From Candidatus Nitrosothermus koennekei (GTDB taxonomy: Archaea > Thermoproteota > Nitrososphaeria > Nitrososphaerales > Nitrosocaldaceae), in assembly GCA_013538715.1 (NCBI GenBank), contig JACAFH010000007.1, forward strand, positions 1-60,748: DNA of 60,748 nucleotides, read 5' to 3'. Positions within the stretch are counted from its first letter, which is position 1. Each line of letters begins with the position of its first letter. Below are positions 47,425-55,472 of this stretch, piece after piece. The position numbers and the translations under genes are program-made. Below the pieces are notes generated by a model that did not search any database, had not been told where the DNA came from, and saw only the letters and a list, made by a program, of their open reading frames with translations.

Positions 47425-47946
47425 ATGATTAAGAAGAGGCATAGTGTAGAATACATACTTACCATGATAGCAGGGATAATAATGTTAGTTAATAGTATAC
47501 CATTCATAGCATCTCTATTTATTCAATTACCATCAGATATCATATTTGATAGATTTAGATTAGAATTAGGCGAAGAAGGTTTTAGACTTGCTCAAATAAG
47601 GATCATAACATCATCTTTACTTAGTGGTATTATGCTTATAGTGCTAGCAACTATGATGGAGAGACATCCAAGAGATCTAAGACATTATGGTATAATGACT
47701 ATCATAGTCTCAGTAGTAAGTCTAGTTGGAATGGGTTTAATACATGTAGTATCAATCATAATTACATTAATAGGAATTGCTGGAGGGAGCATAGCAATTA
47801 TTAGAGGAAGAGAAGGAGTTATAATGATAGATGCTACTTACAAACCTATAGAACATGCTGAATATTTCTGTAGCAAATGTAATATTATGTTTAGTTCTGA
47901 TAATGAATTAAGAAAACATATGGTTAAACATATTGAATATGATTAA
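47425..47946 (+). CDS. Membrane protein with a C-terminal C2H2 zinc finger
   Basis: Residues 10-120 contain about four membrane helices (LTMIAGIIMLVNSIPFIASL, IITSSLLSGIMLIVLATMM, and two more). The last 30 residues form a classical C2H2 finger: FCSKCNIMFSSDNELRKHMV, with the second His four residues further on (KH), giving Cys-x2-Cys-x12-His-x4-His. A finger on a membrane anchor could bind nucleic acid or a protein at the membrane. The finger is sure from spacing; its role is unknown. Confidence 0.65.
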   Translation: MIKKRHSVEYILTMIAGIIMLVNSIPFIASLFIQLPSDIIFDRFRLELGEEGFRLAQIRIITSSLLSGIMLIVLATMMERHPRDLRHYGIMTIIVSVVSLVGMGLIHVVSIIITLIGIAGGSIAIIRGREGVIMIDATYKPIEHAEYFCSKCNIMFSSDNELRKHMVKHIEYD

Positions 47947-48678
47947 ATATTAGATTTGTTTCTACTTACAATTTATGTTTCTTGCAACGATCTAATACAA
48001 AGCCATCCAAAATAGATTATTATTGCTATTAATGTTCTATACGAGCTATCTCTCATACCAATGAGATCTATTGTAATTATTAACCATACCATAGATTCAA
48101 TATATGAATATAATCTTGTATGTTCTAGTTTAACGAGTTAATAACATATCTCTTATCGTTACTCTCTAATGAATGTGAATAATTTTCATAAACTTAATTA
48201 TGCAACTAATTTAATGCAAGTTCTAAAGACTCTTGAAGAGTATAATGTTAATAAGAGTTATATTTACTAGTAGCATATTGGGATAATAATTCTTTACAAA
48301 ATATAAATGAATAAACCAAATACTATAAGTTCATTGCGCAAGAATATATTATACAAAATAGATGTGTAGTAAATATTATCAATACTATTATTAATTATTT
48401 TTAATGTATTAAATAATGCTTTGTTACATAGCAAGATGTTTTAATATATCCTTGACTATTGTATGAATTGGCATGTGTATAATAGTTGTGATGAGATACT
48501 CTTTTTCTTTAAATTGGATAGATGAAGAGTTAAGAAGGATGAATTGATGAAGATGGTAGTAGGGTTATGAATGCTAAGGCCATCAAGACCCTACATTTCA
48601 AAATCTATGAGGATGTTGTTGAACTCCTAAGCATAAAATGTAGTCCCAATAAGTGTCTATGTAACTTTTAAGATGTCA
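47947..48678. other. AT-rich spacer at the start of the accessory region
   Basis: About 730 bases hold no convincing gene. A short plus-strand frame at 48568-48672 (start MNAKAIKTLHFKIYEDVVEL) and the minus-strand 72-codon frame beyond it have a more even base composition than the surroundings. They may be remnants of a foreign gene, but I cannot identify a family. Confidence 0.3.
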
Positions 48679-48888
48679 TCATTGTGAATATCTCTTGTTA
48701 ATAGAGTATGATTTGGGGAGATCAGTAGTGTAAGGAGTATATTTCATCATTGCATTTGAACATCTTATGACCTCAATGAATTCGAAGATATCTTTGTATG
48801 TGATATTACTAGTGACAGATTGGAATGCACTATCTACTCTGGCTATATCCTTAAACTTCCCATTCACAGGCAAGCTGGTATTGATTAA

Positions 48889-49797
48889 ATGAATCAAGAG
48901 TCAAAAAACTATAAATTTACTCTTTTCGTATATTTTTATATGATAAAACATGAGCAGATCAAAGGAGCTTTATTTTTGTTCCTTATAACGGGCACAATTA
49001 CCATGACAATGGTAAACGAGGTAACTTTTGGATGTACTCTGATGCCTAGGCCAGATGTAACGAACAGACCATCATTCCTACTTGAATTGACAATACAAGG
49101 AGAAGTAGACAATCCCTCATTATTACAGGATGATATACGCCAAGCATTTGACATCGTTAGAGGTTCCTTTATTTCAGATGTCTCAGAAATTGTTAGAGAC
49201 AATATTGGAAAGGTTACTAACCTTATACCGTATTATGTAGAGGCAGAGTGGTCATTGAATGAAGAGCAATACGATCTCCAGATCTATTATTATGGAGAAG
49301 AGAGGCAGTTTAGGCAAGACCTAAAGAACGTATTCTTGAAGACAAGTGCTGTAAAATTAGCACATTTGAGCATGAACCCACTTCAGAGTATTGTATATTT
49401 AGAATCAGATTGTAGGATATTCCCAGTATCTGCTCCTTCGAAGGAGTTCAGTGTTTGGGTAACTACTCTACATAATCTTGGCATTGAGACTGTTGCAAAA
49501 TACAGCGATGAACTCTCTGGGTCTAGAATAGAAAGTGTGTCATTCGAACGCTTGAACTACACCACTGGAAAAGTAATGTTGAAACTTGATTCAGGAATCA
49601 TTGAAGAATTTGTATATAATGACTTGAGTGATGTTCAAGGTTCTTCTATTCCAACTCCAGAAAGACCGAGAGGTGATACCGAGCCGTTCTTCAAATATAT
49701 GATAGGTTATATTGTATCTTTTGCCTTTCTTCTAGTGATCTCTACAGTTATTCTCTTTTTGCGCAGAAAGAAACATAGGCAGGATATAAGATTATAG
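48889..49797 (+). CDS. Unknown membrane-anchored protein with foreign composition
   Basis: This 302-residue frame has a hydrophobic segment near residues 25-42 (GALFLFLITGTITMTMVNEV), a large polar extracytoplasmic domain (residues 50-265), and a C-terminal helix FKYMIGYIVSFAFLLVISTV followed by a basic tail RRKKHRQD. Topology suggests both ends inside and a sensor or binding domain outside. The start may be the Met at residue 18 (MIKHEQIKG). Codon use is visibly more G+C rich than in neighbours, suggesting transfer. No family is recognised. Confidence 0.5.
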   Translation: MNQESKNYKFTLFVYFYMIKHEQIKGALFLFLITGTITMTMVNEVTFGCTLMPRPDVTNRPSFLLELTIQGEVDNPSLLQDDIRQAFDIVRGSFISDVSEIVRDNIGKVTNLIPYYVEAEWSLNEEQYDLQIYYYGEERQFRQDLKNVFLKTSAVKLAHLSMNPLQSIVYLESDCRIFPVSAPSKEFSVWVTTLHNLGIETVAKYSDELSGSRIESVSFERLNYTTGKVMLKLDSGIIEEFVYNDLSDVQGSSIPTPERPRGDTEPFFKYMIGYIVSFAFLLVISTVILFLRRKKHRQDIRL

Positions 49798-50499
49798 ATT
49801 CTGCATTTGTTGCAAAGTACAATATATGGAAGATTGGAAGGCTTAGCACATTAGCCTTCATACTTATGTATGCTGCAATTATTATCTATGCATTACTGAC
49901 AGCAGATGTATAAATTTCAATCCTACTATGTAATTCAAACATAATCAATATAAAGAATCAGTAACTTTATGCTCTAAAGATAAGTTCTAAATTCTTCATT
50001 ATCTTATGATGAAGAGGCTAGTTATTAATGAGATAATATATATGAGACCTTGCTAGAAGAAGCAAAGTCTTTAACTGCAAGAAGGAGACAAGATATATAA
50101 CACACAACACTTGTAGAGTTTCAGAATAAAGGTAATTGTAAGCATGTAGAAGCAGAGTATTACAACTTTCTATGATAAGATGATTCTTGACTCTATTTCT
50201 AATGTTATTACTTATGCTAGCACTCAACCTTGATTGAATGTTAGTATTGTTAAGATATTACTCTATAATATACTATCTTCTCTTCATATAATATTCTTAC
50301 AAACTTTTAAACTATATAGGATAACTCTTGCATAGAAGTATATAATGAATGAAGATAATCTTGATGTATGAGTTACAATGATGAATTACTATAGCATAAC
50401 TAGATAATAATAATCTATAACATGAGTTATATAATAGATGTTACATAACTTACATCCATATATAGAAAAGATTATAAAATATAAAAATGTATACGTTGT
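49798..50499. other. Spacer with decayed coding traces upstream of the RTX-like gene
   Basis: About 700 bases without an intact gene. It holds the CRISPR-repeat-like motif at 49914-49940. A third copy of the ATPase-tail sequence tataggataactcttgc lies near 50320-50336. Between them a frame with stops (LLEEAKSLTARRRQD and then HTTLVEFQNKGNCKHV) looks like a broken gene of unknown family. These traces suggest several rounds of insertion and deletion. Confidence 0.4.
49914..49940. repeat. Solitary CRISPR-repeat-like 27-mer
   Basis: It starts ATTTCAATCCTACTATG and ends TAATTCAAAC. It differs from the motif at 9753-9778 by a few internal bases and one extra base, and keeps both conserved ends. 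No second copy or spacer array is adjacent. As at 9753, it lies on the side of an RTX/ATPase/integrase module away from the tRNA. Confidence 0.45.
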
Positions 50500-52221
50500 A
50501 TGGCTAGTAAAAAACTGAGTGTAATAATTGCTACTACACTTCTAATAGTGTTATCAATGACTATAACAGATGTTAGAATGGTATATGCTCAAGCAGTAGA
50601 TTGTAATAATCATACAATAGAGAGAGGTAACTTTGATAGTGATGCTGATGATGAGGTTAGAGTAGATCTTAATCTATATAACAATGGAGATATCATTATA
50701 TTAGATGGTAAGACATATACTGTAATGATTGCTGGTTCTTCATCCTCTTCTAGTCCATTCAATGGCACTAATAGCAATGACTTGATAGTTGGTACCAATA
50801 GCAATGATGTGATATATGGTAAGGAAGGAGATGATTTTATAGTTGGATTGGATGGCGATGATTATCTTTATGGAGATTATATAGAAGGAACTTCTAATGA
50901 TGATATACTAGAGGGAGGGGATGATATATTGTGTGGTAATGCTCGTTTTGATTATCTTTATGGAGATTGGATATTTGGAGATGCTGGCAATGATACAATA
51001 ACTGGAGGCAATGATGCACTAGATGGAGGAGAATATGGTGATAATCTTTATGGAGATTGGATATTTGGAGGTGCTGGCAATGATACAATAACTGGAGGGG
51101 ATGATACATTAAAGGGAGAATATGGTGATAATCTTTATGGAGATGTTATAAGTGGAGGATATGACAATGATACAATAACTGGAGGCAATGATACATTAAA
51201 TGGAGGAGATGGCTATAATGATCTTCATGGAGATGATATATATGGAGAAGATGGTGATGATACAATAACTGGAGGCAATGATACATTAAATGGAGGAGAT
51301 GGCTATGATTATCTTTATGGAGATTATATATTAGGATATGATGGTAATGATACAATAACTGGAGGCAATGATACATTAAATGGAGGAGATGGCTATGATA
51401 CGCTTCTTGGAGATCATATATATGGACATACTGGCAATGATACACTAACTGGAGGTAATGATACATTAAAGGGAGGAGATGGCAATGATGATCTTTATGG
51501 AGATGATATATTAGGATATGACAATGAGGTACCTGCAGATGATGGTGATGATACACTAACTGGAGGCAATGATACATTAAATGGAGGAGATGGCAATGAT
51601 TGGCTTTATGGAGATGGTATATCTGGATATGTTGGCAATGATACAGGATATGGAGGCAGTGATGTAATCGATGCTCAAGATGGTATAGTTAATAATGATA
51701 ATATAAATGGTGATTCTATATTTGCAGATATAGAAACAGTAACTCTAGGAGATCAAGATATATGTGCAAGTGATACAGGAGATACTGAAACAAACTGTGA
51801 GTATGATGATATATCAGCACTAGTAACATTCAAGGCAGAAGATCCTGTAGATGTAGATGATACGATAAACCTAGGTCAGAGCATAAACCTTGTATTCACA
51901 TCAAGTGTTGATAATCCAGTTACTATTACAGGTTTACAAGTAACAACACCTCTAAGCAATACATGCACATACAATATACTACCAGTAACAATACCTCCAA
52001 ATGGCTCATTCACAGCAACATATCCTGATGATTTTACAGGAGTAGGTTGTGATACAAGTACTGCTGGAACATACACAGTAATACTGACTACAGAGGTTGG
52101 AGATCCTATCATAACAGAGTTCAATGCATCATTTAACGTTGTACCAGAAGTTATTGTAGGAGCAATAGGTATAATAGGAACATCACTTGCTGTAATGATG
52201 CTTTATGCTAGAAGAAGATAA
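50500..52221 (+). CDS. Secreted RTX-like (calcium-binding repeat) protein with C-terminal anchor
   Basis: This 573-residue protein has a signal peptide (residues 1 to about 30, ending VYAQA). Residues 90-410 hold glycine/aspartate-rich repeats of the hemolysin-type Ca-binding class, such as TITGGNDTLNGGDGYDYLYG. In the centre the unit is 30 residues (90 bp) and nearly identical at DNA level. An Ig-like domain follows (VTITGLQVTTPLSNTC). The end is a membrane helix (VIVGAIGIIGTSLAVMMLY) and ARRR, like a sorting signal or C-terminal anchor. It should be a cell-surface or released protein folded by calcium. Confidence 0.85.
   Translation: MASKKLSVIIATTLLIVLSMTITDVRMVYAQAVDCNNHTIERGNFDSDADDEVRVDLNLYNNGDIIILDGKTYTVMIAGSSSSSSPFNGTNSNDLIVGTNSNDVIYGKEGDDFIVGLDGDDYLYGDYIEGTSNDDILEGGDDILCGNARFDYLYGDWIFGDAGNDTITGGNDALDGGEYGDNLYGDWIFGGAGNDTITGGDDTLKGEYGDNLYGDVISGGYDNDTITGGNDTLNGGDGYNDLHGDDIYGEDGDDTITGGNDTLNGGDGYDYLYGDYILGYDGNDTITGGNDTLNGGDGYDTLLGDHIYGHTGNDTLTGGNDTLKGGDGNDDLYGDDILGYDNEVPADDGDDTLTGGNDTLNGGDGNDWLYGDGISGYVGNDTGYGGSDVIDAQDGIVNNDNINGDSIFADIETVTLGDQDICASDTGDTETNCEYDDISALVTFKAEDPVDVDDTINLGQSINLVFTSSVDNPVTITGLQVTTPLSNTCTYNILPVTIPPNGSFTATYPDDFTGVGCDTSTAGTYTVILTTEVGDPIITEFNASFNVVPEVIVGAIGIIGTSLAVMMLYARRR
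51166..51615 (+). repeat. Tandem 90-bp coding repeats in the RTX-like gene
   Basis: About five units of roughly 90 bp share the core gatacaataactggaggca and ggaggagatggc. Each encodes a 30-residue turn: DT-[IL]-TGGNDTLxGGDGxxxLxGD followed by a variable tail. One unit is lengthened by an insertion coding NEVPAD. Near identity at the DNA level suggests recent expansion by slippage or recombination. Shorter, more diverged units occur upstream from about 50790. Confidence 0.85.
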
Positions 52222-52260
52222 AATACATCTTATATTTATTTAATTGATAAATAATAGATA

Positions 52261-52622
52261 TCATATAGGATAACTCTTTGCTAATCCTCTTCTTCTTGAG
52301 AAAAGTAATGGCAGATTATATATTCTTGATTCACTTACATTAAATAGATAGCATAACTCTTTAGCAGTATCCTTATCTAAAGATAAAAGTTCTACATAAT
52401 GATGTTAACTCATACTATCATTAAATCTATTCATGCTTTGAGTTGCTAAGGTAACATTAATGCATTCAATACTTCCCTAATAGCAAATGTATTGATTAGT
52501 TGTGCCTCATCTATATAGAGATAATATTTATTAGATAATGCTGATTTAGATTTTGTTGAAACATATAGCATATGAGTCAACAAATCTTATGATATCATCA
52601 GCAATTATTGATGATAGATCAA
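52261..52622 (-). pseudogene. HerA/VirB4-type ATPase, C-terminal fragment, decayed
   Basis: Reading leftwards and joining frames gives IDLSSIIADDIIRFVDSYA, then KYYLYIDEAQLINTFAIREV (Walker B DEAQ), then NVTLATQSMNRFNDSM, and finally YNLPLLFSRRRGLAKSYPI and a stop. This order (IDLS, IDEAQ, TQS, final Arg-rich tail) is that of plasmid or conjugation-type HerA/VirB4/TraG ATPases. At least two frameshifts and one in-frame stop are present. The fragment begins where the truncated integrase ends, implying a deletion that joined the two genes. Confidence 0.65.
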
Positions 52623-53216
52623 TAATCATTATCTTCTTCTCTTATCATGGAATATACGCATATTAAGCAACTCATAACATATAGTAATGCTCTATCCCTT
52701 GCTGGATACCTACTAATTCTAGGTACTGCTTCAATGAGTTTAAGGAACTCCTCTCTAGTAAGAAGGTCAGTTGCTCTTACCTTATCCTCCCTCATTGCCT
52801 TTCTCTTATAGCGATCTGGTTTGATATGAGCAACCTCTTCACAGTAGTTACCCTCACCCTCTGCTATCTCTTTGTGTTTAGCATAATGGACTAATCTCTT
52901 CAATGTCCTCAATGCTATAGTAATAGTTGATAGACTCCAACCCTTCCTATTCACTATTGCACTTGCTATCCTATCTATATCCTCCCTTGTTAGGTTTGTT
53001 ATATTTACATGCTTACCTGTATTAGTCATATGATCTGCATGCTTACCTGCAAATAACTCATGTATTATCTCCATTATCCTATATGTGAATTGAGCATATG
53101 ATTGGATCTTACCCTCTCCTATACCTGCTAATCTCAATGCATTAATGAACCTGTTTGCTAGTTCATAGTCATACCCTGCTTCCTTTACCCTTCTTAATAC
53201 TCTATTATCCTCTAGT
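52619..53216 (-). pseudogene. Tyrosine recombinase (integrase), N-terminal part, truncated
   Basis: Starting about 20 bases from the tRNA-Pro CCA, the frame reads VLRRVKEAGYDYELANRFIN, then SYAQFTYRIMEIIHELFAGK, then LTREDIDRIASAIVNRKGWS and LTREEFLKLIEAVPRISRYP. This is an archaeal SAM-like core-binding domain leading into the start of the catalytic domain (ARDRALLYVMS). The catalytic Arg, His and Tyr region is missing. There is no good start codon upstream of a TTG at 53137, so the 5' end is also damaged or was supplied by the uninserted form. A shorter relic lies at 10003-10215. Confidence 0.75.
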
Positions 53217-53237
53217 TATACACATATCAGAATATAA

Positions 53238-53315
53238 TGGTGGGGTCGGCCGGATTTGAACCGGCGACCTCGAGCGCCCAAGGCTCGAAGCATAACCAAG
53301 CTAGCCCACGACCCC
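53238..53315 (-). tRNA. tRNA-Pro (TGG), CCA encoded
   Basis: The acceptor stem is GGGGTCG with CGACCCC. The anticodon arm is CGAGC-CTTGGGC-GCTCG (anticodon TGG), the variable loop has 5 nt, and the T arm is GCCGG-TTCAAAT-CCGGC. The discriminator A is followed by an encoded CCA at 53238-53240. It has canonical length without an intron. Integrase sequence starts directly after the CCA, so its 3' end is a probable attachment site. Confidence 0.92.
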
Positions 53316-53370
53316 TTTAGAATCATTTAACATAGTATCCTATATTAAAGACTTTAGATTAATTAATGAT

Positions 53371-54255
53371 GTGGAGGAGTATATAAGAGCAGGTAAGATA
53401 GCATCAGAGGTTAGAGAATATGCAAGGAAGAAATATCACGTTGGAAGAACATTGTTAGATATATGTGAAGAGTTAGAACAAATGATAATCTCTAAAGGTG
53501 CTAAACCAGCCTTTCCATGTAATGTTAGTCTTAACGAGATAGCAGCGCACTATACAGCAGAACCAAATGATGAGAGGATAGTAAAAGATGGCGATCTACT
53601 AAAGATAGATATTGGTGTGCATGTAAATGGCTACATAGCTGATACAGCTGTTACAGTATGTTATGATACGAGATATGAGTCTCTAGTTAACGCTACAGAG
53701 ATAGCATTACAGGAAGCTATAAAGATAGTAAGGAGTGGAGTAAATGCAAGTGATATAGGTAAAGTTATAGAAGACACTGTAAAACGTCATGGTTTTATAC
53801 CTATACATAATCTAACTGGGCACTCTCTGTCACAATATATAGTACATGCAGGAAAGTCTATACCAAATATAAGAACTTATACTGGATTCTTATTATTAGA
53901 AAATGAAGCATATGCAATAGAACCATTCTTAACAACAAAAGATGGGAATGGTTTAGTGGTTAATGGTAACATAAGAAATATCTTCTCTCTAGTTAGTAGG
54001 AAGAATATAGGCAATAAAGATGCAGATGCTTTAAAAGAGTATATATGGAATAGATTTAAGATGCTTCCATTCACTACCAGATGGCTTACCAAAGATTATG
54101 ATATAAAACATCTTAATTTGCTTTTAGAGTTGTTATTAAAGAAGAAAGCAATAAGATCTTATCCAATCTTAGTGGAGGCTAATAAAAAGTATGTTGCTCA
54201 AGCTGAGCATACTGTCATACCGAAAGAGAATTCTGCTCTAGTTATAACCCTTTAA
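53371..54255 (+). CDS. map: Methionine aminopeptidase, type 2
   Basis: This 294-residue metallopeptidase removes N-terminal Met from nascent proteins. Ligand motifs are DGDLLKIDIGVHVNGYIADT (first Asp), TGHSLSQYIVHAGKSIPNI (His) and the terminal AEHTVIP with Glu. The helical insert AFTTRW-like region (MLPFTTRWLTKDY) marks type 2 enzymes, as in eukaryotes and archaea. The start is GTG 53371; no upstream ATG is in frame. Confidence 0.95.
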   Translation: MEEYIRAGKIASEVREYARKKYHVGRTLLDICEELEQMIISKGAKPAFPCNVSLNEIAAHYTAEPNDERIVKDGDLLKIDIGVHVNGYIADTAVTVCYDTRYESLVNATEIALQEAIKIVRSGVNASDIGKVIEDTVKRHGFIPIHNLTGHSLSQYIVHAGKSIPNIRTYTGFLLLENEAYAIEPFLTTKDGNGLVVNGNIRNIFSLVSRKNIGNKDADALKEYIWNRFKMLPFTTRWLTKDYDIKHLNLLLELLLKKKAIRSYPILVEANKKYVAQAEHTVIPKENSALVITL

Positions 54256-54284
54256 ATCTTAATGTCTTATCCTTGTCTATGCCC

Positions 54285-54813
54285 AATTACATAAGCTGAT
54301 CTCTATATATGTTGAGTATCATCTTCTCCATATCTCTACCCATCCTCCTTCCTAGAGAGCATATACTAACCCTCAACTCCATATGCATATCATGCCTAAG
54401 CTTATCATGTCTAAGTATTCCTGCATATCTTGTCTTAACCTATTGCTTTCTTCTCTAAGATCTCTAATCTCTCATCCATTCTAGCCTCTAAATCAGCAAA
54501 CTTATCATCTCTTTATATCCTGCTACTGCATATCTAAACTCCTTATCCTCTCCTAACATATCTAATAACTTCCTCTTCAATTCATTACTCTGCATGAGTA
54601 GAAATAATGCAATGGCAATGTGTATATCTGCTCTTCTTTCACATTAAAGAGTTAGGCAATGCTTTTGTAGTATATCTGATCTGAAACATGTTATGGTTCT
54701 GGCTTTCCTCTACAAACCTCTCAACCTTCTCGATTGCATCCACGAAATCCTTTGCTTGTTGAGTATGGTTTGAGTGGTATATTCAGTTGTGTCCTTTGCT
54801 TCACCCTTGCCAT
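54285..54813 (-). pseudogene. Decayed coiled-coil protein, DUF3782-like
   Basis: An ATG at 54813 with an upstream TAGGAGG begins MARVKQRTQLNIPLK but soon meets stops. Later pieces in other frames read DAIEKVERFVEESQNHN, ELKRKLLDMLGEDKEFRYAV, ADLEARMDERLEI, and LRVSICSLGRRMGRDMEKMI. A Glu/Arg-rich coiled coil followed by SLGRRMGRDMEK resembles the DUF3782 nuclease-like family frequent in thermophilic archaea. Several frameshifts make it a pseudogene. It fills most of the gap between map and the metal island. Confidence 0.45.
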
Positions 54814-55006
54814 CCTCCTATCTGCTACAATTCTATATAATAACAAGTGGTATAGCAATACTAATAAGTGATGGTACTTCTCTTATCACTTCATCATAAG
54901 GAGATATAGATTATCAATTTGAGTAATCAAGCTCGAGATCACATCTATCTGTTTTCTGCCCCTATTCAATAACATATTACCGCCTGCTCCCTATAGGTCA
55001 ATTTTA

Positions 55007-55468
55007 TTATTGCTCCCTATAGACTCTTAATCCTCCAAGTTTATAGATGGAGAATGTTATTATTACAATGGATAATACTGTAAGTAAAGGTGAATAGGCT
55101 GTTAATGTTAGACTTGCGCCCAATGGTAAAAGAAATGCTATAAATGAGAAACACGCTGGACATACACCAACTATAAAACCAAGTATAGAACCTATAGTAC
55201 CACTTTGTAGATATTTCTTTCTATTAATATTACAACAAGATATGCTCTTTGTATAAATGTAGAGTGTGATATAAATTCCAAATAGTATAGAAAACATTAT
55301 GTAAAGCGTTGCATTAAAAGGCTTGTTTAGTAGATCAACAAACCAGATCTCCCATGCTAAAGGTGTGTTTATGCTCTGTATTAAAGGTATTAAGAGGAAT
55401 ATTCCTAGAGAAGCAATTATTGTTATAATTGGTCTAGTTCTTATTGCATGAATAATCAAATAACTCAT
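55007..55468 (-). CDS. Four-helix membrane protein with CC and CPAC motifs (candidate metal-ion transporter)
   Basis: This 153-residue protein has four membrane helices. A cytosolic-type loop has SISCCNINRKKY, and the third helix carries GFIVGVCPACFSFIAFLLP. Paired cysteines in and next to membrane helices recall Hg(II) carriers such as MerT/MerC, though the sequence is not one I recognise as either. It ends a three-gene unit (56616 to 55007) and shares loop and helix patterns with the first gene of that unit. Mercury or soft-metal transport is inferred from context. Confidence 0.6.
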   Translation of the reverse strand: MSYLIIHAIRTRPIITIIASLGIFLLIPLIQSINTPLAWEIWFVDLLNKPFNATLYIMFSILFGIYITLYIYTKSISCCNINRKKYLQSGTIGSILGFIVGVCPACFSFIAFLLPLGASLTLTAYSPLLTVLSIVIITFSIYKLGGLRVYREQ

Positions 55469-55472
55469 ATAT

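Noticed and set aside
48679-48897. A 72-residue minus-strand ORF overlapping the start of the 302-residue gene
   Set aside because: No recognisable motif, no ribosome-binding site noted and overlap with the neighbouring gene's start. It may be a fragment of a dead gene but cannot be supported as a CDS.
9753-49940. A CRISPR array based on the ATTTCAATCC...ATTCAAAC motifs
   Set aside because: There are only two copies, 40 kb apart, with no regularly spaced repeats and no cas genes in the window.
50018-50227. A 69-residue minus-strand ORF between the CRISPR-like motif and the RTX-like gene
   Set aside because: Composition is that of random AT-rich DNA, and a broken frame on the other strand explains the local structure as well.
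50894-51577. Long His/Leu/Tyr-rich minus-strand ORFs opposite the RTX-like gene
   Set aside because: They are mirror translations of the DNA repeats; low-complexity composition and the coding pattern on the plus strand show they are shadows.
10228-53315. The 43 kb between tRNA-Ser and tRNA-Pro as a single giant genomic island
   Set aside because: The interval is filled with core archaeal genes (topoisomerase VI, aIF1A, haem genes, aconitase, Alba) of uniform composition. Two independent insertions at separate tRNA genes explain the shared integrase sequences better.
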